A DNA stretch of 64,000 nt, taken from the NCBI GenBank assembly GCA_964385465.1, contig CAYLPJ010000017.1, positions 1 through 64,000 on the forward strand, written 5' to 3'. This DNA is from CAYLPJ01 sp964385465. Its GTDB lineage: Bacteria; Planctomycetota; Phycisphaerae; SM23-33. The position numbers and the translations under genes are program-made. The notes beneath the pieces were generated by a model. The model was given only the letters and a program-made list of their open reading frames with translations, ran no database searches and was not told the DNA's origin. Position 1 is the first letter of the stretch, and the number at the start of each line of letters is the position of its first letter. Of the stretch, positions 46,269 to 53,389 are shown piece by piece.

Positions 46269-46355
46269 CTACTTCCCCGCGGGCTTTGCGAACCTTGCGG
46301 CCGTCATCATGGCGGCGGGGGGGCTCGCCGCGAGCAGGAGGGTTGCCTTCATCAT
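46269..46355 (-). CDS. 28-residue ORF at head of the polysaccharide operon
   Basis: This short ORF starts ATGATG with a strong AAGGAG ribosome site 4 bases away and ends 13 bases before the first 818-aa gene. The peptide MMKATLLLAASPPAAMM, then TAARFAKPAGK, is a hydrophobic stretch with a basic tail. It may be a leader peptide that controls translation of the next gene, a small membrane peptide, or the remnant of a decayed signal peptide. There is no known family at this length. It is real only if translated; the Shine-Dalgarno signal is the main support. Confidence 0.45.
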   Translation of the reverse strand: MMKATLLLAASPPAAMMTAARFAKPAGK

Positions 46356-46439
46356 TGCACTCCTTCGGGCAGCGGCCGGCGCAGCCCCGGACGGGCACGC
46401 CGAAACCGGACCCTTGAGCCTACCGTCCCGGACCCGGCG

Positions 46440-46480
46440 TGGTTTACTATGATGCGTAACACTCTTATTCATTTGCGCAG
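46440..46480 (-). promoter_or_regulatory. AT-rich probable promoter/operator of the nine-gene operon
   Basis: This is an AT-rich stretch about 85-125 bases upstream of the 28-codon ORF, read on the minus strand. It contains TTAC-N8-GTAA (inverted ends, within 46443-46459) and the 10-mer AGAGTGTTAC (46465-46456). That 10-mer recurs exactly at 49587-49596 before the metal ABC transporter. No clear -35/-10 pair is visible. It is placed as promoter by composition and position only. Confidence 0.35.
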
Positions 46481-46570
46481 ACGAGACCACCGCCGAACGG
46501 CGGGGGATCGAGGGGCAATCGAGGGAGGATGGCGGCGTGTGCGGCAGGCCGGCGGCGCGGCGGCCCGGCC

Positions 46571-47170
46571 TCAGGCGCCGACGACGGCCTCGAGGAAGTA
46601 AAGGTCCTCACGGTCGATCAACTTCCCGAGGCGGAGGCCGGCGGGGACGAGGAGGCCGGGCCAGTCGCCCTCGGCGGGCAGGGCGTCGCCGCGGACGGCG
46701 CCGGACAAACCGGCGTGGAAGCGGTTGATCTGCTCGCTGCCGGCAAGGTGCATCACCAGCAGCCGCCCGGCGGGCTTCAGCGCCGCGCCCAGGCGAGCCA
46801 GGGCACCCGGCTGATCGCGGAAGTGCGGGAAGGCGTGGAAGCAGAGCACGACGTCGTAGCGGCCCCGGCCGAGGTCGGCCTCGCAGACGTCCGCGCAGAG
46901 GAACTCGGCGTCGATGCCCTTGGCCCGCGCCCGGTCGATCATCGCCGCCGAGAAGTCCACGGCCGTGACGCGCCCGGGCGCGACCTGTCGGGCCAGCCAC
47001 GCGGTGGTCTTGCCCGTCCCGCAGCCGACCTCCAGCAGGTCCTCCCCCGCCTTCAGTGCCAGCAGGTCGCGGTGTTGGCGCATGCGGGAGACCATGGTCT
47101 CGGCAGAGGGCTCCTGGTGGTCCCAGTCCTCGGCGAGGGCGTCGAAGTAGGCGATGCGGGGGTCGGTCAT
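46571..47170 (-). CDS. Class I SAM-dependent methyltransferase
   Basis: This 199-aa cytoplasmic methyltransferase of the Methyltransf_11/UbiE-like type has motif I LLEVGCGTGKTT (about 45-56), an acidic residue after strand 2 in VTAVDFSAAMIDRA (D72) and motif post-II in FLCADVCEADL. The substrate is unknown; such proteins methylate small molecules, quinone-like lipids or proteins. GGAG precedes the ATG at 47170. It lies 24 bases after the pseudopilin stop, so it probably forms one unit with the PEP-CTERM protein and pseudopilin. It is separated from the polysaccharide operon by 215 bases that contain a GC-rich hairpin (46544-46567) and a probable promoter. Confidence 0.88.
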   Translation of the reverse strand: MTDPRIAYFDALAEDWDHQEPSAETMVSRMRQHRDLLALKAGEDLLEVGCGTGKTTAWLARQVAPGRVTAVDFSAAMIDRARAKGIDAEFLCADVCEADLGRGRYDVVLCFHAFPHFRDQPGALARLGAALKPAGRLLVMHLAGSEQINRFHAGLSGAVRGDALPAEGDWPGLLVPAGLRLGKLIDREDLYFLEAVVGA

Positions 47171-47194
47171 GGGGCACTCCGATTGGATGGGGGG

Positions 47195-47893
47195 TCACGG
47201 CATGTGCGTATGCCGGCCGTCGCTGTAGTGCACGACGATTCCGTCGTCATTCCGCGGGAACCACTGGGCGGGATCGTAGGGGTTGAACTGCATCACGTCC
47301 ACGAAGGACGCCAGCGGCCCGCGGGGGCCGACGCTCCAGGTGATCCACGAGACGGGCGCATCGTAGGGGCTTGCAAAGGGGGTCAGCTTCCCGCCGGGCT
47401 CGGGGAAGTTCGCGGGCACCAGCGCTCGGAATGTCGCCGGCGTGTCGTTGACGTACCCCGGCCCCGGCGCGGCGTAGCGGTAGGTCCGCCCGGGAGCGAA
47501 AAGGTCCTCCAGCGAACGGTCCAGGCAGCGCGTCTCGGTCAGCTCCGGCGGCAGCGCGTGGTACAGGTGCCGCTTGGCCGACACGCAGTACGCCCGGTCG
47601 GGCGGGTAGCGGCCCTGGTTCGTGGCGTAGACCTCGATGGCCGAGCCGATGTGCTTCAGGTCGCTTCGGACGCGGGCCACGCGGGCCATGAGCATCGCCC
47701 GGTGAACGGACGGCACGAGCATCGAGATCAGCAGCGAGAGGATCGCCACCACGACCAGCAGTTCGGTCAGGGTGAACCCCCCGCCGCCGCGGCGGACCCG
47801 ACCGGCCCGACCGGCCGCCGCCCCGCAAGGGCGACGGCGGCCGTGTCGGGCGTCTCGGTCGAGCACCTGGATTGCAGCCGGTGGACGGGACAT
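47195..47893 (-). CDS. Type II secretion/type IV pilin-like pseudopilin
   Basis: This 232-aa protein has a long 39-residue leader rich in Arg and Gly, then G-FTLTELLVVVAILSLLISM. That is the prepilin peptidase site with F40 as the new N-terminus and the conserved glutamate at +5 (E44), followed by the hydrophobic helix. It continues with a globular part (about 75-232) with conserved Cys. The layout is that of planctomycete pseudopilin-like proteins with N-terminal cleavage/methylation domains. The start lies only 3 bases after the PEP-CTERM gene stop. Other pilin-machinery genes are absent, so it would use a secretion system encoded elsewhere. Confidence 0.9.
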   Translation of the reverse strand: MSRPPAAIQVLDRDARHGRRRPCGAAAGRAGRVRRGGGGFTLTELLVVVAILSLLISMLVPSVHRAMLMARVARVRSDLKHIGSAIEVYATNQGRYPPDRAYCVSAKRHLYHALPPELTETRCLDRSLEDLFAPGRTYRYAAPGPGYVNDTPATFRALVPANFPEPGGKLTPFASPYDAPVSWITWSVGPRGPLASFVDVMQFNPYDPAQWFPRNDDGIVVHYSDGRHTHMP

Positions 47894-47896
47894 CGC

Positions 47897-49342
47897 TCAG
47901 GCGGTTCGGCCACGCTTCCGCCGGATCAGCGCGGGGGCCAGAACGGCGGCGACGAGGGCGAGCGACGCCGGCTCGGGGACAACGGGCACGCGCACCTGCC
48001 CGGTGCCGAACTCGCCTTCGTAGATGAGCGTCAGGTCGCCGTACTCCATCCCCGCCGCGGCGATCGCGCCGAGGCCGCGGTCGGCGAACGTCTGGGGGTT
48101 GCCCATCGCCCAGAAACCGGTGAAGTCGTCGCTGTCGTCGGTCATGCCGGCGGTCAGGAAGCTCCAGTCCGGGTCCTCGCCGGTCAACAGGCCCTCGCCC
48201 TCGATCATCAGCGATTCCACGCCCGTCGCCGTCAGGACGACCTCCCCGGTGTTGGGATCGTAGACGGCGCCGGCCGAGACGCTCGGGCCCAGCGGCGCTT
48301 CCATCGGCCCGGCCGGGGCCTCGGGCATGTCCCGCGAGCCGGTCCAGTTGGCGGACATCTCGATCACGTCGGAGAGGTCCACGTCGCCGTCGCCGTTGAA
48401 GTCCCCGTCGGCCCAGGCCTTGTCGGCGACCGGGGGATTGGAGCCCGTCCAACTGCCGGAGACGCCGAAGACGTCCTGGAGGTCCACGTCGCCATCGAGG
48501 TTCGTATCCCCCCACAACTCGATCTGCTCCCAGGACATCGCCCACATGCGGTAGCCGGCGTCCCACGGCAGCTCCGACTCGTCCTCCTGATCGAAGATCG
48601 CCGAGACGTTGAAGGTGCCGCCCGGGGCGGTGAACGTGTCGAAGCCGCCGCGACGGCCGAGCTTCAGGCCCAGCGTCCCGCCGGAATCGTCCGTCATCGT
48701 GCCCCCGCCGCTGTTGCCCCACCCGCCCGAGCCGGTCAGCCGGACGTCCTCGAGGCGGCACCACTGGCCCTGGTACTGCTCTCCGCCGGCGGCGCGGTCC
48801 TGCTGGAAGGCGTCGCAGGCGGCGATGTCGGGGATCAGCCGCGGGGCCGGCACGTCGCCCGACGACAGGACCGTGACGGTGAACTGGTCGCCCCCGAACA
48901 GCAGCCCGTGCCGCTCGTTAAGGTTCACCTTGCCGTTGTAGTTCATCAGCAGGCCCTCGACCTGGACCACGTCACCGGGCCGGAGACCGTCCGGATAGCG
49001 GGGCCAGCTCCAGTCCTCGGGCGTGGGATACCAGTTGTTGGCGTACAGGGCGATGCCCCCCTTCGCGGGCGCCAATGCCTGCACGTAGACCTGCCACTGC
49101 CAGGCCGTATCGAGCATCGCGTTGGGCTCGTTGAGCACCACGCCCTGAAAGCTGACCCACGCGTCTTCGTCCTCGGCGGGAAGGCTCAGCGACGGGTGTG
49201 TCCCGTAGCCGTCGGCGTCCACCGCCTGGAGGTCCCAGATCGCGTCGGTCTGCGCCGGGGCCGCCGCCGGCCAGGCCAGCAGCGCCGCCGCCGCCAGTAC
49301 GCCGGTCGCCATCGTGATCCGTTCTCGCCAAGAGCGTTCCAT
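47897..49342 (-). CDS. Secreted PEP-CTERM protein with dockerin-like EF-hand repeats
   Basis: This 481-aa protein has a signal peptide (about 1-30) and a beta-rich domain resembling an OB/DUF-type or lectin-like fold (about 35-280). Two dockerin-type calcium-binding repeats follow (NLDGDVDLQDV and NFNGDGDVDLSDV type). The C-terminus is PEP-CTERM: VPEPASLALVAAVLAPALI then RRKR. PEP-CTERM proteins are exported, cut by exosortase (not in the window) and linked to exopolysaccharide or biofilm matrix. The combination with dockerin-like repeats could dock it to cohesin-like partners. GGAGGA lies 7 bases before the ATG at 49342. The adjacent pseudopilin starts 3 bases after its stop. Confidence 0.88.
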   Translation of the reverse strand: MERSWRERITMATGVLAAAALLAWPAAAPAQTDAIWDLQAVDADGYGTHPSLSLPAEDEDAWVSFQGVVLNEPNAMLDTAWQWQVYVQALAPAKGGIALYANNWYPTPEDWSWPRYPDGLRPGDVVQVEGLLMNYNGKVNLNERHGLLFGGDQFTVTVLSSGDVPAPRLIPDIAACDAFQQDRAAGGEQYQGQWCRLEDVRLTGSGGWGNSGGGTMTDDSGGTLGLKLGRRGGFDTFTAPGGTFNVSAIFDQEDESELPWDAGYRMWAMSWEQIELWGDTNLDGDVDLQDVFGVSGSWTGSNPPVADKAWADGDFNGDGDVDLSDVIEMSANWTGSRDMPEAPAGPMEAPLGPSVSAGAVYDPNTGEVVLTATGVESLMIEGEGLLTGEDPDWSFLTAGMTDDSDDFTGFWAMGNPQTFADRGLGAIAAAGMEYGDLTLIYEGEFGTGQVRVPVVPEPASLALVAAVLAPALIRRKRGRTA

Positions 49343-49500
49343 GGTCTCTCCTCCGTTGTTCGGGAGCTTCGCCGCCGGCGCATGTCGGCACCTCCGACGA
49401 AGCGGCCTGGCGGCAGGAATGAGCCTGAGCAACCGGCCCGGGGCGCGGGTAACGGGCCGCACCGAGCCAGCAGTAATATCTTTGTGGGTTTTTATACTAC

Positions 49501-49522
49501 CCTTGATCGCAGCGCGTCAAGG
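49501..49522. promoter_or_regulatory. Inverted repeat in the divergent region before the PEP-CTERM and ABC genes
   Basis: CCTTGA and TCAAGG form a perfect 6-base inverted repeat with a 10-base spacer, beside an AT-rich tract (49474-49500) in the 274-base divergent region. It may be an operator or a small hairpin. No match to a known regulator is asserted. Confidence 0.3.
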
Positions 49523-49575
49523 CTGAAATCGTGGTTTTCCCATTTGCATAGGCCTGGATTCAGGTTGTGTACTAC

Positions 49576-49599
49576 GTTACCATATCAGAGTGTTACCAT
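49576..49599 (+). promoter_or_regulatory. Direct-repeat operator candidate upstream of the metal ABC transporter
   Basis: GTTACCAT occurs twice (49576-49583 and 49592-49599), exactly 16 bases apart, ending 17 bases before the start of the substrate-binding lipoprotein. The spacing equals about one and a half helical turns. It could bind a metalloregulator such as Zur, Fur or MntR-like protein, but the repeat does not match their standard palindromes. Confidence 0.35.
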
Positions 49600-49616
49600 C
49601 AATTCGGAGTGTTTCA

Positions 49617-50426
49617 ATGGCTTTTCGCCTGACGGTGTGCGTGCTGATCGGCCTGGCCGCCGGCAGCGGCTGCCGTAAGCCCCCACCGCCCGCCGACGTG
49701 GCCGCGTCCAACACGTTCCTCGCCGCCGCGGCGCGGGACCTGCTCGGCCCGGGCCGGTCGGTGGCCTGCCTCGCCGGGCCGGGAATGTGCCCCGGGCATT
49801 TCGACGTCCGCCCCGGGCAAGTCTCGCAGCTCCGCCGGTGCGGCGTCCTGCTGCGGCTGGACTTCCAGAAGGGCCTGGACGCCCGCCTGGCCGGGCCGGT
49901 CGCCGACGGGCTCCGCATCGTCGAGGTCCGCCTGCCCGGCGGGCTGTGCGAGCCGGCAAGCTACCTCGCCGCCTGCCGCCAGGCCGCCGACGCCCTCGTC
50001 GACGCCGGCCTGCTCGACCGCCCCGCCGCCGACCGCAGGCTCCGGGCCGTCGAGGACCGCATGGAACGCCTGAGCGACGACGCCAAGGCCCACGTGGCCG
50101 CGCTCAAGAACGGGCCCGTGCTGACCAGCAACCACCAGGACGCCTTCTGCCGGTGGCTTGGCCTGGAGGTCGCGGCGACCTTCCGCGGGGCCGACGCCGC
50201 CAGCGTCGGCGAGGTCGACCGTGCCGTCCGCGCCGGCGAGGCGGCGGGGGTACGCCTGGTGATCGCCAACCGCCCCGAGGGCCGGCGCCTCGCCGATGCC
50301 CTCGCCGCACGGCTGGACGCCGCCGTGGTGGTCTTCGACAACTTCCCCGCCACCGGCGAGGACCGCGCCTTCGACGCCCTCGTGCGGCGCAACGTGGACG
50401 CCTTGGTCCGGGCGGCCGGGCCGTGA
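49617..50426 (+). CDS. Metal-type ABC transporter substrate-binding lipoprotein (ZnuA/TroA-like)
   Basis: This 269-aa lipoprotein has a signal with lipobox LAAGSGC (C19). The fold resembles cluster-9 (ZnuA, TroA, MntC) metal-binding proteins: PGHFDVRPGQV (H61), then SNHQDAF (H173) and a late VVVFDNFP strand. It is shorter than the usual 290-310 residues and lacks the His-rich loop. The third usual histidine, expected in a PHxWLDP-like motif, is replaced by LCEPASY (C111). GGAG lies 8 bases before the ATG at 49617. It is the first gene of a three-gene transporter unit; the stop overlaps the ATPase GTG. The metal (zinc, manganese or other) is not fixed by the sequence. Confidence 0.82.
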   Translation: MAFRLTVCVLIGLAAGSGCRKPPPPADVAASNTFLAAAARDLLGPGRSVACLAGPGMCPGHFDVRPGQVSQLRRCGVLLRLDFQKGLDARLAGPVADGLRIVEVRLPGGLCEPASYLAACRQAADALVDAGLLDRPAADRRLRAVEDRMERLSDDAKAHVAALKNGPVLTSNHQDAFCRWLGLEVAATFRGADAASVGEVDRAVRAGEAAGVRLVIANRPEGRRLADALAARLDAAVVVFDNFPATGEDRAFDALVRRNVDALVRAAGP

Positions 50427-51235
50427 GCGACGCGGCAGTCCAACTCGCCGACCTCACCGTCCGCGCCGGGAGAAGCGTGGTCCTGGACGTGCCCCGGCTC
50501 CACCTGGAGGCCGGTGGGTTCCTGGGCCTCCTCGGCCCCAACGGGGCCGGCAAGAGCACGTTGCTGCGGTGCCTGCTGGGCACGCAGACCCACGTCGGGG
50601 GGCGGGTGAGCGTTCTCGGCCGCGAGGTCGGGCGCCTCGGCGCCCGGGGGCTGGCCGATCTGCGGCGGCTGATCGGGTACGTGCCCCAGCTCCTGCCCGG
50701 CTCCAGCGAGATGCCGCTGACCGTCCGCGAGGTCGTCGCCATCGGCCGCACCGCCCTGGCGGGCCTGCTGCGCCCGCTGCGGCGGGCGGACTGGCGCGCG
50801 GTGGACGCCTGGATCGACCGGCTGGGACTGGGAGATCTGGCCGGGAGAGGCTTCGCCGAGATCAGCGGCGGCCAGCAGCGAAAGGTCCTGCTCGCGCGGG
50901 CGATGTCCCGCGAGCCCCGGCTGTTGCTGCTGGACGAACCGACCGCGAACCTCGATCTCGGCTGGCGGGAGCGGATCGTCGAGGCCGTCGGCGAGCTCTA
51001 CGCCGCCGAGGACCTGACCGTCGTGCTGGTCTGCCACGAGTTGGAGGTCCTCCCCCCCTGCTGCCGGCGAGTCACGGTGCTCAAGGACGGTCGCGTCCTC
51101 GCCGACGCCCCCCCCGCCGAGGCGCTGTCCGCCGAGCGGATCGAGGCCCTCTACGGGCCGGGGCTGAGCGTGCATGCCGCCGGCGGACGGCTGGCCGTCG
51201 TACCGGCGGCCGGCGGAGGGCCGGCCCATGCTTGA
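50423..51235 (+). CDS. Metal-type ABC transporter ATP-binding protein (ZnuC/MntB-like)
   Basis: This 270-aa ATPase shows Walker A GPNGAGKST (38-46), Q-loop Q89, signature ISGGQQ (147-152), Walker B LLLLDEPT (D171, E172) and H-loop H205 in VCHE. All essential residues are present. It starts with GTG at 50423, overlapping the previous stop by four bases. The permease start overlaps its end by eight bases. It should couple ATP hydrolysis to metal uptake at the inner membrane through the ZnuB-like permease. Confidence 0.93.
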   Translation: MSDAAVQLADLTVRAGRSVVLDVPRLHLEAGGFLGLLGPNGAGKSTLLRCLLGTQTHVGGRVSVLGREVGRLGARGLADLRRLIGYVPQLLPGSSEMPLTVREVVAIGRTALAGLLRPLRRADWRAVDAWIDRLGLGDLAGRGFAEISGGQQRKVLLARAMSREPRLLLLDEPTANLDLGWRERIVEAVGELYAAEDLTVVLVCHELEVLPPCCRRVTVLKDGRVLADAPPAEALSAERIEALYGPGLSVHAAGGRLAVVPAAGGGPAHA

Positions 51236-52067
51236 CCTGGCGTTCTGGGCGCCGGTCCTGGCTGGCGGGCTGGTGGCCGGGGGCTCCAGCGGGCTGCTGA
51301 GCGTGTACATCGTGGGCATGCGGATCCCGTTTCTGGGCGTCTGCGTTGCGCACGCGGCGCTGACCGGTGCGGTGTACGGCGCCCTGGCGGGCCTGACCGG
51401 CCCGGCGCTGCTGCTGCCGGCGCTGGGCGGGGCGGTGGCGACGGCCCTGGCGCTGGGCCTGGCCGACCCGCGCAAGGTCCACATGGACGCCAACGTCGTC
51501 ATGGGGCTGCTGTTCTCGGTCTCGATGGGGCTGGCCTTCCTGGGTCTGGGGCTGTTCAGCGTGCTGGGGCGCAGCGACAACGACGTCCGCAGCCTCCTGT
51601 GGGGCAGCCTGGCCTACTGCCGCTGGCGGGACGTCTGGCTCATGCTCGCCGCCGCCGGCGCCCTCGGCGGCTTCGTCCTGGCGTTCGGCAAGGAGATGCG
51701 GGCCATCCTGTTCTCCCGCACGGACGCCCAGGCGGCGGGCATCCGCGCCACGGGCGTCTGGTCCGGCTTCCTCGTACTCATCGCGGCGGTGATGACCGTC
51801 AACTTCCAGACCGTCGGCGGGCTGATGCTCTACAGCCTCATCACCAACCCCGCCGCCGCGGCGTTCCAGCTCGTACGCGGGGGCCGGCGGGTAACCGTCC
51901 TTGCCGTGGCCTTCGGGGCCGCCAGCGGCCTGGGAGGCTTCCTGATCGCCGCCGCGACCGACCTGCCCAGCGGGGCGGTGATCGTGCTGGCCTCCTCGGC
52001 GATCGTGTTCGCCGCCGTCGTCGCACGCCGCGTACGCGACGCCCTGCCGCGACGACGCGCCGGATAG
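51228..52067 (+). CDS. Metal-type ABC transporter permease (ZnuB/TroC-like)
   Basis: This 279-aa membrane protein of the ABC-3 family has about eight hydrophobic segments (for example around 12-30, 48-75, 95-120, 135-155, 185-210, 225-255). Recognisable family phrases are GMRIPFLGVCVAHAALTGAVYG and NFQTVGGLMLYSLITNPAAAA. The polar VCVAHAALTGA segment is typical of zinc/manganese permeases. The start at 51228 has GGAGGG upstream. The next gene, a XylR-like regulator, starts 44 bases after its stop, so readthrough is possible even though their roles seem unrelated. Confidence 0.92.
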   Translation: MLDLAFWAPVLAGGLVAGGSSGLLSVYIVGMRIPFLGVCVAHAALTGAVYGALAGLTGPALLLPALGGAVATALALGLADPRKVHMDANVVMGLLFSVSMGLAFLGLGLFSVLGRSDNDVRSLLWGSLAYCRWRDVWLMLAAAGALGGFVLAFGKEMRAILFSRTDAQAAGIRATGVWSGFLVLIAAVMTVNFQTVGGLMLYSLITNPAAAAFQLVRGGRRVTVLAVAFGAASGLGGFLIAAATDLPSGAVIVLASSAIVFAAVVARRVRDALPRRRAG

Positions 52068-52111
52068 CCTCCGGGAACTCCGCGCCCACCCGCCGCCGTT
52101 CGGGTTCCATA

Positions 52112-53311
52112 ATGAATATGGAGCCTATCCGATTGCGCACGACGCCAACCCCGGGCGGGGCCGCCCCCGACACCGCCACCCGGGCGCTGCCCTGCATCGC
52201 CATCGGGGCCCAATGCTACCGCAGCTACGGCCAGGGGGTGCTGGACGGCGTGCGGGCTTACGTCCGCGAGCACGGGCCCTGGGCGTTCCGCTACGAGCGC
52301 CGCGGGCCGGTCACGCGGGCCGAGCTCGGCCGGCCGGGCGACGTCCAGGGCGTCATCACCCAGCGCATGGACACCGCGGCGCTGCGGGTCGTCCGCCGGC
52401 GGCGGCTGCCGACGGTGCTCATCGAGGCCGACGAGAGCCCGCTGCCGCAGGTCATCCCCGACGACCGCGCGATCGGGCGACTGGCCCTGGAGTACTTTCA
52501 CGACCTCGGGCTGCGGCGGTTCGCCTTCTACACCAACGCCCCCGCCCCGTTCAGCCGCGCGCGGTACGCCGGCTTCGCCGGCGCCGCCGCGGGGGCAGGC
52601 TGCGGCTGCCGCGCCAACGACCTCGACCGGCCGGACAGCACATACGACAACGCCGGACGGCGGGCCTGGCTGGGCGAGCTGCGGCCGCGGACGGGCCTGC
52701 TGGTCATCTCCTCGGCCGTCGGCAGCCGCGTGCTGATCGACCTCAACGACCTCGGCCTCGCCGTGCCCGACGACGTGGCCGTGCTGTCCACCGAGAACGA
52801 CGAGAGCGCCGCCGGCCTCTCCTGGCCGCACCTGTCCGGCATCGACATCAACACGCGGCAGATAGGCCACCTCGCCGCGGAGCTGCTGGACGGCCTGATG
52901 GCCGGGCGGCCGGCGCCGGCCGAGCCGATCCGCGTCCCCCCCAACGAGGTGGTCCCCCGCGCTTCAAGCGACACGTACGCAGTGGCGGACGAGCGGCTCC
53001 GGGCGGCGCTGCTGTACATCCGCGACCGCGCCTGCGAGGGCGCGACGGTCAAGGACGTGCTCCGCCGCGTGCCCGTCTGCCGGCGAACGCTCGAGCTGGC
53101 CTTCCAACGCGAGCTCGGGCGGACCGTCCACCAGGAGATCGTCCGCGTCCGCCTGCGGCAGGCCCGGCGGCTGCTGGCGGCCACCGACCTGGCCATGCCC
53201 GACATCGCCGTCCGCTGCGGGTACGAGCACGCGTCGAACTTCTCGGCCGTGTTCGCCCGCCACGAGGGCACGACGCCGTCGGCCTACCGCAAGCAGCACC
53301 GCGCTCGCTGA
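52112..53311 (+). CDS. XylR-like transcriptional regulator (LacI-type sensor, AraC-type HTH), second copy
   Basis: This 399-aa regulator has the same plan as that at 10322-11512. It has a periplasmic-binding-like sensor (about 25-290; CIAIGAQCYRSYGQGVLDG, VPDDVAVLSTENDE) and an AraC-type double helix-turn-helix (about 295-395; MPDIAVRCGYEHASNFSAVFAR then GTTPSAYRKQ). A ribosome site is weak; ATG at 52112 or 52118 are both possible. It lies 78 bases before a DUF4838-like protein and a clan-A-like glycosidase on the same strand, its likely targets. The ABC permease ends 44 bases upstream, so it may partly be transcribed with the transporter. Confidence 0.88.
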   Translation: MNMEPIRLRTTPTPGGAAPDTATRALPCIAIGAQCYRSYGQGVLDGVRAYVREHGPWAFRYERRGPVTRAELGRPGDVQGVITQRMDTAALRVVRRRRLPTVLIEADESPLPQVIPDDRAIGRLALEYFHDLGLRRFAFYTNAPAPFSRARYAGFAGAAAGAGCGCRANDLDRPDSTYDNAGRRAWLGELRPRTGLLVISSAVGSRVLIDLNDLGLAVPDDVAVLSTENDESAAGLSWPHLSGIDINTRQIGHLAAELLDGLMAGRPAPAEPIRVPPNEVVPRASSDTYAVADERLRAALLYIRDRACEGATVKDVLRRVPVCRRTLELAFQRELGRTVHQEIVRVRLRQARRLLAATDLAMPDIAVRCGYEHASNFSAVFARHEGTTPSAYRKQHRAR

Positions 53312-53389
53312 CCCTTAAGGCCTGACGCCCGCGGTACGCCGGGCGCCGGCGAGGGTTTCAGCGGACGGGACCATCGAAGGAGACCCGGC

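Noticed and set aside
46544..46567. Terminator after the methyltransferase gene
   Set aside because: The GGCCGG/CCGGCC hairpin lacks a T-run, and such pairing arises easily in GC-rich DNA; left as a mention only.
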